A stretch of 64,000 nt of DNA from Paracoccus sp. S1E-3 (GTDB lineage Bacteria > Pseudomonadota > Alphaproteobacteria > Rhodobacterales > Rhodobacteraceae), in contig NZ_JACEMU010000016.1 in assembly GCF_013868135.1 (NCBI RefSeq), positions 248,001-312,000 of the forward strand, given 5' to 3'. This document shows, one piece after another, positions 34,749 to 44,775 of this stretch. Position numbers and translations under genes: made by a program. Every line of letters begins with the position of its first letter. Within the stretch, counting starts at the first letter, position 1. The notes below the pieces were generated by a model, which worked only from the letters and a program-made list of their open reading frames with translations, searched no databases and had not been told where the DNA came from.

Positions 34749-37700
34749 CTAGAACAGCAGGTCGTAGGGGCTGAAATCCCCCCCAAGGATATCGATGTAC
34801 AGGTCGGCGCGGCCGTCGCCATTCATGTCGACATCCAGCCGCACCCTGTCAGGCAACTCGGTCATCCGCAGCTCGGTCCCCCCCGTTCCCGTGAAGGTGA
34901 AGTTGCCCAGCCATACCGGTGTGCCGGGAGAGCGGGTCATGTCGATCACATCCTCGCCGCTACGGAAATCAGTGATGACGTTGACGGCGCCCCCTTGCCC
35001 GGCCGGCGGCGCGAAAACGAAGACATCCGCGCCGAAGCTGCCGCTCAGCGTGTCATGGCCGTCGCCGGCCACGAGCGTGTCATTACCGGCGCCGCCCTTC
35101 AGGATGTCATCTCCCGCCTTGCCGTCCAACTGGTCGTCCCCCGTTCCGCCTTCCAGAAGATCCGCGCCCGCGCCGCCATCCAGCGCATCGTTGTCGCTAC
35201 CGCCATAAAGGCTGTCGTTGCCGCCGCCACCCAGCAGACTGTCCCGCCCCACCTCGCCATAAATCCCGTCGCGGCCCTCTCCGCCGACCATGTGATCGGC
35301 ATCCGCGCCGCCCCACATCAGGTCGTCGCCGAAGCCGCCATCCATGATGTCGCGGCCGTTCTCGCCCATCATCCGGTCGTTATCCGCGTCGCCGAACAGC
35401 ACGTCCTGCCCGTCGCCGCCCCGCATGAAGTCATGGCCGCGGCCGCCGAACAGCCGGTCATCGCCGGCATTTCCGAACAGCCGGTCATTGCCATCATCGC
35501 CGCGGATGGTGTCATTGCCCGTCTCGCCGAAAATCTGGTCCGCGCCTGACCGGCCATAGGCGAGATCATCGCGCGCGCCCAGCAGCGCAAAATCGGCCCC
35601 GAGACCGCCAATCACGGTATCATTGCCGTCCTCGGCAAACAGGATGTTGTCGCTGCCATTCGCCCGCATCAGGTCATTGCCGTTCCCCCCGAGGATCTGG
35701 GTGCGGTTGCCCCTTCCGATCAGGTTGTCATGCCCATCGCCGCCGAGGATCTTGTCCGCCCCCTCCATCCCGAAGATCAGATCGCTGCCCGCGCCTCCCC
35801 GCAGCACATCATTGCCGGCGCCGCCCAGGATCACGTCATTGCCCGCGTCACCGTCGATGAGGTCGGTCAGATCGTGGCCCCAGATCCGATCATCCCCCGC
35901 ACCGCCCCGAAGGACGTTATAACCCGCGCCGCCATGAATGCGGTCATGCCCGGCCTGGCCGTTCAGCGTGTCGTTGCCGGCACCCCCACTGAGGAGATCC
36001 GCCCCGGCGCCGCCATGGATCTGGTCGTTGCCATTACCGCCATACAGCAGGTCCTGATCCCATCCGCCGATCAGCAGGTCATGCCCGTTCATGCCATTCA
36101 GCATCGCCCCCGCCTTGGTGACTATCATGCGATCGGCGAGATTGGTCCCATAGCGGATGTCGGATTTGACCGTCAGCGGCGGCAGCGGCGCAGGCGGAAC
36201 ATAGCCTCCCGTCGGCCCCCCGTTTGTCGGCGGGGTCGAGGGCGTTCCCGGATCGGGCGTCACCGGCTCGACCAGGTCGGTATAGTCGATGTTGTTGGCG
36301 AAATGGGCCAGGCGGAACATCGATTCGGTGAAAAACCACGGCTGCAGCATGGTCCCCGATATGGTCTGAACCTCAATCTTCAGGGGGCCTGTCACCAGCA
36401 GCGCACCGGTCGAGGTCGGGATGATATTCAACTGATCGATGCTGCGGATGTAACCAAGCTCGGACAGGTCGATCTGGTCGTTCCGGGGATCGAAATCGGC
36501 GATGGTCACCTGCTCGGTCGCGTGGCCCGGCAGGAAAATATCGGCGCCGCCACCGCCCTGCAGCACGACCACGCCTTCACGCGCGATCAGGATGTCGTCG
36601 CCTGCCCCGCCCGACAGGGTGGATGCCGGGCCGGTGCCGATCAGGATGTCGTCATTCGCGCCGCCGCCGACCTGTCCGCTGCCGACAAGCGACACGCCCA
36701 GCGTTCCCGGATCGAAGAAAAACTGGCTGATCCCGACCTCGGTCGCGCTGGTGACGAAGACCGAGATCCTGCCGTCAATGACATGCGCCACGATGGTGGA
36801 GACATCGGCGAGGGCGAAGGCGTCGCTGTCCTCGATCGTGGCGAGCAGGATCAGTCTGCCCTGGCCATCCAGTGTCAGCACCGAAATGCCATCGTCGCCG
36901 CCACCGACGAAGACAAAGGCCCGCCCGTCGAGTTCGGCCGTCGCCATCGCGGTAACGGCCTGAAACCGGGTCGAACCGGAATCGACGACGTGATCGGCCA
37001 GCACGAGGCCGCCCGTCGCGGTGATGCGAAATACCGAGAGGGAGTCGCTCTCGCCGCCCGAGACGATCAGGAACGGCCCGGTCGCGGTATCGACCGCAGC
37101 CACCTCGCGCGGGGCGGCGATGCCCACCGTGTTCGCCCCGCCGATCTGTCCTTTCATGGCGATGCCGTCGGGACCGACCGAAAGTACCGCCAGTGCGTTG
37201 CCCTGCGCCGATGCGGCATAGGCGTAGGTTGCGGCGCCGACTGTGATGATGTCGATCCCGGTATATTCGCCGTCGACCGTCTGCACTTTCGGCCCCGCCG
37301 CCTCGCCCAGCTTCACGAGATCGGCGCCGTTCCGCGCGAACAGGGACAGCGACATGCTGCCGTTGCGGTTGGCCAGCAGGTAATCCTGTCCGTTCACCGC
37401 AAAGGCCTCCAACCGGACGACATCCGAGCCGAGCGTCGCAGGCAGCAACGGCAACACCGTGCCGAACTTGCCCGAGCCATCCAGCGGTTGGCCGTTCTGC
37501 GCACTTCCCTGCATGCCGGTCACAACCATCTGCATGCGGCCGTCCACGCTCAGGACCAGCACGTTCGGATCGGCGAGATAGAGCGGATAATCGACCGCAG
37601 GCCGATAGCTGACGCCCACCGCAGCATCCTCGGCCCCGGACAGTTTGTAGGTCATGATCGCACCGCCGCCCGACACGGCCACCAGGATCGGCCCCGCCGG

Positions 37701-37787
37701 CCCGTCGACGATCACGCTGTCCTTGAAGTTGGTGCTGTTTTGCACCTTCTTCCAGACATGGGTGGCCACATGGCCGTATCGCAGCAT
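34749..37787 (-). CDS. Large RTX (haemolysin-type calcium-binding) secreted protein
   Basis: A 1012-residue protein with no Sec signal, as expected for type I secretion. Residues about 1-400 look like a beta-propeller with repeated VDG..ILVAVSGG/VFVTSATE-type blades. A short first RTX block (GGAGDD, GGGGADIF) follows near 390-420, then a Pro/Thr-rich linker (TPDPGTPSTPPTNGG) near 525-560. A long block of more than 30 GGxGxDxhx nonapeptides spans about 600-935, and a C-terminal secretion domain with DVFVFAPP, DFRSGEDVIDM and terminal SPYDLLF closes it. Calcium would drive folding outside the cell. ATG at 37787 with GGGAG upstream is preferred over GTG at 37814. No type I secretion genes are in the window. 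Confidence 0.88.
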   Translation of the reverse strand: MLRYGHVATHVWKKVQNSTNFKDSVIVDGPAGPILVAVSGGGAIMTYKLSGAEDAAVGVSYRPAVDYPLYLADPNVLVLSVDGRMQMVVTGMQGSAQNGQPLDGSGKFGTVLPLLPATLGSDVVRLEAFAVNGQDYLLANRNGSMSLSLFARNGADLVKLGEAAGPKVQTVDGEYTGIDIITVGAATYAYAASAQGNALAVLSVGPDGIAMKGQIGGANTVGIAAPREVAAVDTATGPFLIVSGGESDSLSVFRITATGGLVLADHVVDSGSTRFQAVTAMATAELDGRAFVFVGGGDDGISVLTLDGQGRLILLATIEDSDAFALADVSTIVAHVIDGRISVFVTSATEVGISQFFFDPGTLGVSLVGSGQVGGGANDDILIGTGPASTLSGGAGDDILIAREGVVVLQGGGGADIFLPGHATEQVTIADFDPRNDQIDLSELGYIRSIDQLNIIPTSTGALLVTGPLKIEVQTISGTMLQPWFFTESMFRLAHFANNIDYTDLVEPVTPDPGTPSTPPTNGGPTGGYVPPAPLPPLTVKSDIRYGTNLADRMIVTKAGAMLNGMNGHDLLIGGWDQDLLYGGNGNDQIHGGAGADLLSGGAGNDTLNGQAGHDRIHGGAGYNVLRGGAGDDRIWGHDLTDLIDGDAGNDVILGGAGNDVLRGGAGSDLIFGMEGADKILGGDGHDNLIGRGNRTQILGGNGNDLMRANGSDNILFAEDGNDTVIGGLGADFALLGARDDLAYGRSGADQIFGETGNDTIRGDDGNDRLFGNAGDDRLFGGRGHDFMRGGDGQDVLFGDADNDRMMGENGRDIMDGGFGDDLMWGGADADHMVGGEGRDGIYGEVGRDSLLGGGGNDSLYGGSDNDALDGGAGADLLEGGTGDDQLDGKAGDDILKGGAGNDTLVAGDGHDTLSGSFGADVFVFAPPAGQGGAVNVITDFRSGEDVIDMTRSPGTPVWLGNFTFTGTGGTELRMTELPDRVRLDVDMNGDGRADLYIDILGGDFSPYDLLF
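35010..36090 (-). repeat. RTX-encoding tandem repeat block
   Basis: About 1.1 kb of degenerate 27-bp units encoding GGxGxDxhx nonapeptides of the RTX protein. The units are diverged at DNA level, with recurring words such as GTCATTGCCG and GCCGCC. It is a protein-level repeat, not a CRISPR array. Confidence 0.9.
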
Positions 37788-37976
37788 GCCGCACTCCCAA
37801 CCGTTTCGCGCCACCTGCGAAATTGGCAGACAAAGATTAAGAAAGTCTTCCCGCCGGCCTCGGAAATGGCGCTCGCCGCAGAAATATCCCTAAAACTTGA
37901 CCCAGCGCCCGGCACGCGGCCTTGCCGGGGGGCGCGCGCCATGGAAAGACGACCGGGGTAATTCGAGGCAGATGCA

Positions 37977-39686
37977 ATGAAACTGGGCGATCACGTCATA
38001 AATGCCTTTCGCCAGATCGACCGGGCGATCCGGGTGCGCGGCCTGGGCCACACGCTGACGCTGAGCCTGCGCGTGCTGATGCAGGAAGGGCCCACCGGGG
38101 TGAAACGGCGGCTGGAGGCCCTGGGTCCGGCGCTGCGGACGGGTCGACCAAGCGGGCCGGGTTCGGTCCTGATCCTGACGGTCCCACATACCCTGCATTT
38201 CGCGCGCCGGATGCAGGCCGTACTGGCCGAAGCCGGCATCACGGCGGAACTCTCCGACAATGACCGTGCCGCGCGCGATTTCGACACGGTTTTCGCCATC
38301 GCGCCGCATAATTTCCCGGCCGCCGCCCCGGATCGCTGCGTCGCCTTTCAGGTCGAGCAATCAGTCATGCCGGACCGCTGGACTCCAGAATATCTGGAAC
38401 AGCTGGGCCGGTTCCGGGCGGTTCTGGAATATTCCCAGATCAATATTGCGGCGCTTCAGGGCAAGGTTCCGACCTCGAAGATCTTCCATGTCCCGCTGAC
38501 ACCCGCGATCAGCGCCGCACCCGAAAAGCCGGCCACGCCGTCGGTGCTGTTCTATGGCGACGTCACGCCCGAACGCCGAGCCCGCCTGCTGAACCAGATC
38601 GCCCGCGCTGTCCCCGAACTGACGATAGAGACCAATCTTTTCGGTCCGCGCATGGCCGAGCGGCTGGACGCCGCCACCATCGTGCTGAACCTCCATTCCC
38701 GTGCCGGAGGCCTGCTGGAGGTCGCGCGCATCTCGGAAGCGCTGGCGCATGGCAGCGTCGTGGTCAGCGAGACCTCACCCGATCAGGCCGAATACCCCGA
38801 GCTGGACGGCCGCGTCCTGTTCACGCCCGAAGGCGATGCCGAGGCGCTGATCGCGGCGCTGCGCGCGCTTCTGGACGATCCGGCCGGACTGCGCGCCATG
38901 CAGCTTTCGGCGCCGGACGGCCCCGACCGTTTCCGGCTTGGCTTCCTGCGGGCTCTGCAGGGTCTGGGCATGATTACTCCCGACACATTCGAGGCCCTTG
39001 CCACCGATTACCCGGCCGTCTTCGATCCGCGGCAGGACCTTCCGCGCACCTGCCTGACGCTGCCGGAGACACCCGGCCGCACGCGGGCATTCCTGGAAAA
39101 CGACGCCGGCGACTATCTGATCTGGCCCGGCATGAAGGCCAATCCGGGTTGGCGGGGCTGCGCGCTCAGCTATCGTCACATCATGCGGCAGTTCCGCGAG
39201 GCCAATATCACCGAGGCGCTGGTGGTCGAGGACGATGTTGTCCTTCCGCAGGATTTCGACAGCAAGCTGGAAACCGTTCGCCGCTATATGGATGAATGCG
39301 GCGCCGATATGTTTTCCGGGCTGATCGTCGATCTGCACCGCGATGCCGTCGTGTCCGGGGTCGAACGGCGCGACGGGCTATGCCTGGTCCAGCTTGACCG
39401 GGCGGTGATGACGATCTGCAATCTCTACCGAACGCGGATGATCGAGCATATGGCGAATTGGGACGATCAGGACGACAACGCGTTTTCCAACACCATCGAC
39501 CGCTACATGGAACAGGCCACGCATCTGCGCGTCGTGACGACGCTGCCCTTCATGGTCGATTACGGCGCCAGCCTGCCCTCGACCCTGCGCGAGGCCGACA
39601 ACCACAAGTTCGACGCCCTGCGCGCCCGGTCCGAAGCCCTGCTGGTCGAGAAAGTCGCCACCTTCGAGGCCAACCAGCGCGGCTGA
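37977..39686 (+). CDS. Two-part glycosyltransferase (GT-B-like plus LPS-type GT25-like domain)
   Basis: A 569-residue cytosolic protein. The first half (about 60-320) looks like a GT-B glycosyltransferase (SVLILTVPHTLHFARRM, PSVLFYGDVTPERRARLLNQ, VVLNLHSRAGGLLEVARISEALAHGSVVVSE in pieces, with a conserved Glu). The second half (about 350-550) has GWRGCALSYRHIMRQF, ALVVEDDVVLPQDF and DDNAFSNTIDRY, resembling GT25/LPS-type transferases with an EDD metal site. GAGGCAG lies before the ATG. rfbC follows after 66 bases, so it probably adds sugars, perhaps rhamnose, to a surface glycan. Both domain assignments rest on motif reading only. Confidence 0.75.
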   Translation: MKLGDHVINAFRQIDRAIRVRGLGHTLTLSLRVLMQEGPTGVKRRLEALGPALRTGRPSGPGSVLILTVPHTLHFARRMQAVLAEAGITAELSDNDRAARDFDTVFAIAPHNFPAAAPDRCVAFQVEQSVMPDRWTPEYLEQLGRFRAVLEYSQINIAALQGKVPTSKIFHVPLTPAISAAPEKPATPSVLFYGDVTPERRARLLNQIARAVPELTIETNLFGPRMAERLDAATIVLNLHSRAGGLLEVARISEALAHGSVVVSETSPDQAEYPELDGRVLFTPEGDAEALIAALRALLDDPAGLRAMQLSAPDGPDRFRLGFLRALQGLGMITPDTFEALATDYPAVFDPRQDLPRTCLTLPETPGRTRAFLENDAGDYLIWPGMKANPGWRGCALSYRHIMRQFREANITEALVVEDDVVLPQDFDSKLETVRRYMDECGADMFSGLIVDLHRDAVVSGVERRDGLCLVQLDRAVMTICNLYRTRMIEHMANWDDQDDNAFSNTIDRYMEQATHLRVVTTLPFMVDYGASLPSTLREADNHKFDALRARSEALLVEKVATFEANQRG

Positions 39687-39752
39687 GTGGCGGCTTGTAT
39701 GCTGGCGCCGACTATGGCAGTTCGGCGGCGGCCCCAAAAGCAGGATCAGGCG

Positions 39753-40307
39753 ATGCAGATCGAAACCACCTCCCTTCCCGGCGTGCTGCTGCTGACGCCG
39801 CGCCGCCACGGCGATGCGCGCGGCTTCTTCAGCGAAAGCTGGAACCGTAAGACGCTGGAGGATGCCGGCGTCCATCTGCCGGAATTCGTGCAGGACAACC
39901 ACTCGATGTCCGGTGCCGTTGGCACGCTGCGCGGGCTGCATTACCAGTCGCCGCCAATGGCGCAGGGCAAACTTGTGCGCTGTGGACGCGGGGCGCTGTA
40001 TGACGTGGCGGTCGACGCACGGCGCGGCAGCCCGACCTATGGCCAGTGGTTCGGGGCCGAGCTGAGCTTTGAAAACGGCCGGCAATTGTGGATTCCGGCG
40101 GGTTTTCTGCACGGCTTCGTCACGCGCGCACCCGATACCGAAATCGTCTATAAATGCACCGCGCATTATTCGGCCGCAAATGACGGCGGGGTCCGCTGGG
40201 ACACCGTCGGCATCGACTGGGGCGTCGACGCGCCAATCCTGTCGGACAAAGACCGCGACGCGCCGGCCTTCGCCGACTGGCAATCCCCCTTCACCTATGA
40301 GGATTGA
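39753..40307 (+). CDS. rfbC: dTDP-4-dehydrorhamnose 3,5-epimerase
   Basis: A 184-residue cupin enzyme, step three of dTDP-L-rhamnose synthesis. Landmarks are RRHGDARGFFSESW, FVQDNHSMSGAVGTLRGLHYQ (with catalytic His), GRGALYDVAVDARRGSPTYGQW, and LWIPAGFLHGFVTR. The ATG at 39753 follows AGGATCAGG; an in-frame upstream extension lacks family similarity. Three bases separate it from rfbB. Confidence 0.96.
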   Translation: MQIETTSLPGVLLLTPRRHGDARGFFSESWNRKTLEDAGVHLPEFVQDNHSMSGAVGTLRGLHYQSPPMAQGKLVRCGRGALYDVAVDARRGSPTYGQWFGAELSFENGRQLWIPAGFLHGFVTRAPDTEIVYKCTAHYSAANDGGVRWDTVGIDWGVDAPILSDKDRDAPAFADWQSPFTYED

Positions 40308-40310
40308 GTC

Positions 40311-41348
40311 ATGAAGATTCTGGTTACCGGCGGCGCCGGCTTCATCGGCTCGGCTGTGGTGCGGCAGGCCCTTCGTGCCGGGCATGAGGTCGTGAACCTC
40401 GATGTGCTGACCTATGCAGCGAATCTTGAAAACGTGGCCAGTGTCTCGAACGCGCCGGGCTATGCCTTCGAGCAGGCCGACATCCGCGACCGCGCGGCGC
40501 TTGACCGGATCTTCGCCGATCACCGCCCCGACGCGGTGATGCACCTGGCCGCCGAAAGCCATGTCGACCGCTCCATCGACGGGCCGGGCGCCTTTATCGA
40601 GACCAATATCACCGGCACCTATAACCTGCTGGAGGCCGCCCGTGCCTACTGGACCCGTGCAGGCAAGCCCGAGGGCTTCCGCTTCCACCATATCTCGACC
40701 GACGAAGTTTTCGGGTCGCTGGGCGAGGACGGCCAGTTCACCGAGGAAACCCCCTATGACCCGCGCAGCCCCTATTCGGCGTCAAAGGCCGCGTCCGACC
40801 ACCTGGTCCGCGCTTGGCACGAAACCTATGGCCTGCCGGTGGTCATGACCAATTGTTCGAACAATTACGGCCCCTTCCATTTCCCCGAAAAGCTGGTGCC
40901 GGTGGTGATCCTGAAGGCGCTGTCGGGGCAGCCGATCCCGGTCTACGGCGACGGCGGCAACGTCCGCGACTGGCTGTATGTCGAGGATCACGCCGACGCG
41001 CTGCTTTGCGTGCTGGAGAAGGGCCAACTGGGCCGCAGCTATAACATCGGCGGCGAGAACGAGGCGAAGAATATCGACCTCGTGCGTACCATCTGCGCCC
41101 ATATGGACGATCTGCACCCCGAGGGCGCGCCCCATGCGCGGCTGATCACCTTCGTGGCCGACCGTCCCGGACATGACCGCCGCTATGCGATCGACCCCAC
41201 CCGCATCCGGGAAGAACTGGGCTGGCGCCCCTCGGTCACGGTCGAGGAAGGGCTGCGCCGCACCGTCGAATGGTATCTCGCAAACGAGGACTGGTGGCGG
41301 CCGCTGCTGGACCGCGACGGTGTCGGCAAGCGGCTGGGGAACGGGTAG
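40311..41348 (+). CDS. rfbB: dTDP-glucose 4,6-dehydratase
   Basis: A 345-residue short-chain dehydrogenase-type enzyme, step two of the dTDP-rhamnose pathway. NAD binding [11 protein letters not shown] is at the N-terminus, [13 protein letters not shown] and [12 protein letters not shown] follow, and the catalytic Tyr-Lys pair is in [26 protein letters not shown] and [10 protein letters not shown] are family signatures. A 173-bp gap separates it from rfbD. Confidence 0.97.
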   Translation: MKILVTGGAGFIGSAVVRQALRAGHEVVNLDVLTYAANLENVASVSNAPGYAFEQADIRDRAALDRIFADHRPDAVMHLAAESHVDRSIDGPGAFIETNITGTYNLLEAARAYWTRAGKPEGFRFHHISTDEVFGSLGEDGQFTEETPYDPRSPYSASKAASDHLVRAWHETYGLPVVMTNCSNNYGPFHFPEKLVPVVILKALSGQPIPVYGDGGNVRDWLYVEDHADALLCVLEKGQLGRSYNIGGENEAKNIDLVRTICAHMDDLHPEGAPHARLITFVADRPGHDRRYAIDPTRIREELGWRPSVTVEEGLRRTVEWYLANEDWWRPLLDRDGVGKRLGNG

Positions 41349-41521
41349 GCCCTGATGGATGCGGCGCCGCCCCGCACGATCTGGACGCGCCGGCCGCAGG
41401 TTGCGCGGTCGGCGCCGGGCGCGAGACCGGCGTGCGAACCGGTCGTGCCGCCCGGAAAAGATTCTGACTTTGCGTATCACCGGGCCTTTGCATCTCGCAG
41501 CCTGGAACTGCAGGAAAATCC
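41349..41521 (+). other. Gap between rfbB and rfbD, 173 bp
   Basis: Longer than the other spacings in this cluster. It is GC-rich with an AT-richer end (AAAAGATTCTGACTTTGCG near 41456-41474), which could hold an internal promoter for rfbD-rfbA. No gene or terminator is apparent. Confidence 0.4.
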
Positions 41522-42370
41522 ATGACCCTTCTGATCTTTGGGAAAACCGGACAGGTCGCGCAGGAACTGGCGCGCCGCGCACCCGGCGCGCAGTTCGCCG
41601 GACGTGAAACCGCCGATCTGACCGATCCCGCCGCCTGCGCGGCACTGATCCACCAGACGCGTCCCGGCGCCGTCATCAATGCCGCCGCCTATACCGCCGT
41701 CGACAAGGCGGAATCTGACGCGGCCACCGCGGGGCTGGTCAACGCCCAGGCGCCGGCTGCCATGGCTGCGGCCTGCGCGGAACTGGGCATCCCCTTCGTC
41801 CATTTCTCGACCGACTACGTTTTCGACGGCTCGGGTGTCGCGCCGCGGGCGGAAGATGCCCCGACCGCGCCCCTCGGCGTCTATGGGCTGACCAAGCTTG
41901 AGGGCGAGCGTGCCATTCAGGCAGCGGGCGGCCAATACGCGATCATGCGGACCAGTTGGGTCTTTTCGGCGCATGGCAACAATTTCGTCAAGACCATGCG
42001 CCGGCTGGGTGCCGAACGCGACCGGCTGACCATCGTGGCCGACCAGATCGGCGGTCCCACCGCCGCCGCCGATATCGCGGCCGCTGCCCTGAGCGTGGCG
42101 CAGACGATGACCGCCGATCCCGCCAAGGGGGGCATCTATCACTTCGCGGGCGCCCCCGATGTCAGCTGGGCCGATTTCGCCCGCGAGATCTTCGCCCAAT
42201 CCGGCCTGACCCCCGAAGTCGTGGACATTCCCAGCAGCGACTATCCCACCCCAGCGCGGCGGCCACTGAACTCGCGCCTCGACTGCGCGGCCATCACCCG
42301 CGATTTCGGGATCGCGCGGCCCGACTGGCGCGTTTCGCTGCAAGACGTCATCAAGGAGCTTCGCGCATGA
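41522..42370 (+). CDS. rfbD: dTDP-4-dehydrorhamnose reductase
   Basis: A 282-residue SDR enzyme, last step of dTDP-L-rhamnose synthesis. It has the nucleotide-binding GKTGQVAQELA, NAAAYTAVDKAESD, FSTDYVFDGSG, the catalytic YGLTKLEGE and RTSWVFSAHGNNFVKTM. The stop overlaps the rfbA start in ATGA. Confidence 0.96.
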   Translation: MTLLIFGKTGQVAQELARRAPGAQFAGRETADLTDPAACAALIHQTRPGAVINAAAYTAVDKAESDAATAGLVNAQAPAAMAAACAELGIPFVHFSTDYVFDGSGVAPRAEDAPTAPLGVYGLTKLEGERAIQAAGGQYAIMRTSWVFSAHGNNFVKTMRRLGAERDRLTIVADQIGGPTAAADIAAAALSVAQTMTADPAKGGIYHFAGAPDVSWADFAREIFAQSGLTPEVVDIPSSDYPTPARRPLNSRLDCAAITRDFGIARPDWRVSLQDVIKELRA

Positions 42371-43239
42371 CCCAACGCAAGGGCATCATCCTCGCCGGGG
42401 GATCCGGCACGCGCCTTTACCCGATCACCATGGGCGTCTCGAAACAGCTGCTGCCGATCTACGACAAGCCGATGATCTATTATCCGATCAGCGTGCTGAT
42501 GCTGGCCGGCATCCGCGAAATCGCCATCATCACCACCCCCGACGATCAGGAACAGTTCCGCCGCCTGCTGGGCGATGGCGCCCAGTGGGGGATGGATTTC
42601 ACCTATATCGTCCAGCCCTCGCCCGACGGGCTGGCGCAGGCTTACCTGCTGACGCGCCAATTCCTGAACGGCGCGGGCTCGGCCATGGTGCTGGGCGACA
42701 ACATCTTCTTCGGGCATGGCCTGTCGGAGCTGCTGGCTGCCGCCGATACCAAGCCGCAGGGGGGCACCGTCTTCGGCTATCGTGTTGCCGACCCGGAACG
42801 GTATGGCGTGGTCGATTTCGATGCCCAGGGCCGGGTGCGCTCGATCATCGAGAAGCCTGCCAACCCGCCGTCGCCATTCGCGGTGACGGGGCTGTATTTC
42901 CTCGACAATACGGCCTCGGACCGCGCGGCCGAGGTGCGCCCCTCGGATCGGGGCGAGCTGGAAATCACCACCTTGTTGGAGACCTACCTCCATGACGGGC
43001 TGCTGACGGTCGAGCGGATGGGCCGCGGCTATGCGTGGCTGGATACCGGCACTCATGGCAGCCTGCTGGATGCCGGCAATTTCGTGCGCACGCTGGAACG
43101 CCGTCAGGGCCTGCAAACCGGCTGCCCCGACGAGATCGCCTTCGATCAGGGCTGGATCGACGCCGAGCAGCTGTCCCGCCGCGCCCAGCTTTTCGCCAAG
43201 AACGACTATGGCCGCTATCTGGCCGGTCTGCTGAAATAG
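42367..43239 (+). CDS. rfbA: Glucose-1-phosphate thymidylyltransferase
   Basis: A 290-residue nucleotidyltransferase, first step of dTDP-rhamnose synthesis. It carries GGSGTRLYPIT, KQLLPIYDKPMIYYPIS, MVLGDNIFFGHGL, YAWLDTGTHGSLLDA and the typical C-terminal QGWID. The ATG at 42367 is translationally coupled to rfbD. With rfbC, rfbB and rfbD the pathway from glucose-1-phosphate to dTDP-L-rhamnose is complete here. It converges on gph with 2 bases between stops. Confidence 0.97.
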   Translation: MTQRKGIILAGGSGTRLYPITMGVSKQLLPIYDKPMIYYPISVLMLAGIREIAIITTPDDQEQFRRLLGDGAQWGMDFTYIVQPSPDGLAQAYLLTRQFLNGAGSAMVLGDNIFFGHGLSELLAAADTKPQGGTVFGYRVADPERYGVVDFDAQGRVRSIIEKPANPPSPFAVTGLYFLDNTASDRAAEVRPSDRGELEITTLLETYLHDGLLTVERMGRGYAWLDTGTHGSLLDAGNFVRTLERRQGLQTGCPDEIAFDQGWIDAEQLSRRAQLFAKNDYGRYLAGLLK

Positions 43240-43241
43240 GC

Positions 43242-43886
43242 TCAGCCCAAGGCGCGGATCAGCGCCGGCAGCGCGCCGAAATCCGCAAACAGCGCCCGAT
43301 GCGGCAGCGTGTCGGCCGCCGCCTTGCGGTAGCCTTCGGTGAACAGGAAGAAGGGCAGTCCGGCGGCTTCCGCGGTCGCCGCGTCCACCTCGCTGTCGCC
43401 GACATAGGCGCCGGGTCCCCCGCCCATGCGGCGCAGGGTTTCAAGCAGCGGCGCCGGGTCGGGCTTGCGCGGCAGGCCGCTGTCGCCGCCCACGATCACC
43501 TCGAAATAGGGCAGCAGCCCCAGATGCCGCAGTACCGCCAGCGCTGGTGCGGCCGGCTTGTTGGTGCAGACGCCCAGCCGGTGACCCGTCGCCTGCAGGA
43601 CCTGCAACGCGTCCTCGACGCCCGGATAGGGCTGGGTTAGCGTCACGGCCTCCGCGTAACGGCCGATCAGGTTCTCGGCCATGCGGACGGCGCGGGCCGG
43701 ATCATCGATGCCGCGCACAGCCAGCAGACTGTTCACGAGATGCGGGACACCATGCCCGACAAAGCCGCGCACCGTCGGCAGATCGACCCCGGCCAGCCCC
43801 TCATCGGCGAGCACCAGATTGACCGTGGCATGAATATCCGGGGCGCTGTCGATCAGCGTGCCGTCGAGGTCGAAGGCGATATTCAT
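43242..43886 (-). CDS. gph: Phosphoglycolate phosphatase
   Basis: A 214-residue HAD-superfamily phosphatase with motif I FDLDGTLIDSAPDI at the N-terminus, motif II CTNKPAAPAL, and motifs III/IV in GLPRKPDPAPLL and AYVGDSEVDAATAEAAGLPF. It dephosphorylates 2-phosphoglycolate, from DNA repair or from oxygenase activity of RuBisCO. It follows rpe by 7 bases; rpe-gph linkage is common, including in CO2-fixing operons, but no cbb genes are here. Confidence 0.92.
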   Translation of the reverse strand: MNIAFDLDGTLIDSAPDIHATVNLVLADEGLAGVDLPTVRGFVGHGVPHLVNSLLAVRGIDDPARAVRMAENLIGRYAEAVTLTQPYPGVEDALQVLQATGHRLGVCTNKPAAPALAVLRHLGLLPYFEVIVGGDSGLPRKPDPAPLLETLRRMGGGPGAYVGDSEVDAATAEAAGLPFFLFTEGYRKAAADTLPHRALFADFGALPALIRALG

Positions 43887-43893
43887 GCCTGTT

Positions 43894-44592
43894 TCATCCC
43901 CGGTGCAGCGCCGATTCGGCGGCCTCACGAATGGCGCGGATATTTTCGCCATAGACCTGCGGCGCGGCGACCGAGCCCCCCTTGAAGACCGCCGAGCCCG
44001 CGACCAGCACATCCGCGCCGGCCCTGGCCACCAGCCCTGCCGTCTTGGGATCTACCCCGCCATCCACCTGGATATGGATCGGCCGGTCCCCGATCATGCC
44101 CCGCAGACGGGCGATCTTGTCGACCTGGTTGTGAATGAATTTCTGGCCGCCGAAGCCGGGATTTACCGACATCACCAGCACCAGATCGGCCAGATCCAGC
44201 ACATATTCGATCGCCTCCAGCGGCGTGCCGGGGTTGAGCGCCACGCCCGCTTTCTTGCCGGTGGCGCGGATCGCCTGCAACGTGCGGTGGATATGGGGAC
44301 CGGCCTCGACATGGGCGGTGATCAGATCGGCGCCGGCCTCGGCATAGGCTTCGATATAGGGATCGACCGGCGCGATCATCAGATGAACGTCCATGAAGGT
44401 GTTCACATGCGGACGGAACGCTTTCACCGCGGGCGGCCCGAAGGTCAGATTGGGGACGAAATGGCCGTCCATCACGTCGACATGAACCCAGTCGGCGCCC
44501 TGGTCTTCGATGGCGCGGATCTCGCGGCCGAAATCGGCGAAATCGGCGGACAGGATCGAGGGCGCGATCTTGATATTGCGGTCGAAACTCAT
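43894..44592 (-). CDS. rpe: Ribulose-phosphate 3-epimerase
   Basis: A 232-residue TIM-barrel enzyme of the pentose phosphate pathway. It shows [68 protein letters not shown] and [11 protein letters not shown]. Length and start are typical. It heads the rpe-gph pair. Confidence 0.96.
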   Translation of the reverse strand: MSFDRNIKIAPSILSADFADFGREIRAIEDQGADWVHVDVMDGHFVPNLTFGPPAVKAFRPHVNTFMDVHLMIAPVDPYIEAYAEAGADLITAHVEAGPHIHRTLQAIRATGKKAGVALNPGTPLEAIEYVLDLADLVLVMSVNPGFGGQKFIHNQVDKIARLRGMIGDRPIHIQVDGGVDPKTAGLVARAGADVLVAGSAVFKGGSVAAPQVYGENIRAIREAAESALHRG

Positions 44593-44775
44593 GACAGGCC
44601 TCGCGGGGGAATGGGTGAATGGGCCAGAGCGTTATGGCCGAATGCGGCCTTGCGTCAACCGCGCAAATCGGCGGGCAGCATCGACTGGTGCGTGGCATGG
44701 TCGAAACCCGCCAGAACGGCCCGCTATTGCGCCGTCCTCAACGCCCACCCGGCCGCGACGGATGGCCGCCACAAT

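Noticed and set aside
35010..36090. Regular short repeats suggestive of a CRISPR array or satellite
   Set aside because: The 27-bp units are diverged and in frame with an RTX nonapeptide code; there are no constant repeats with unique spacers and no cas genes.
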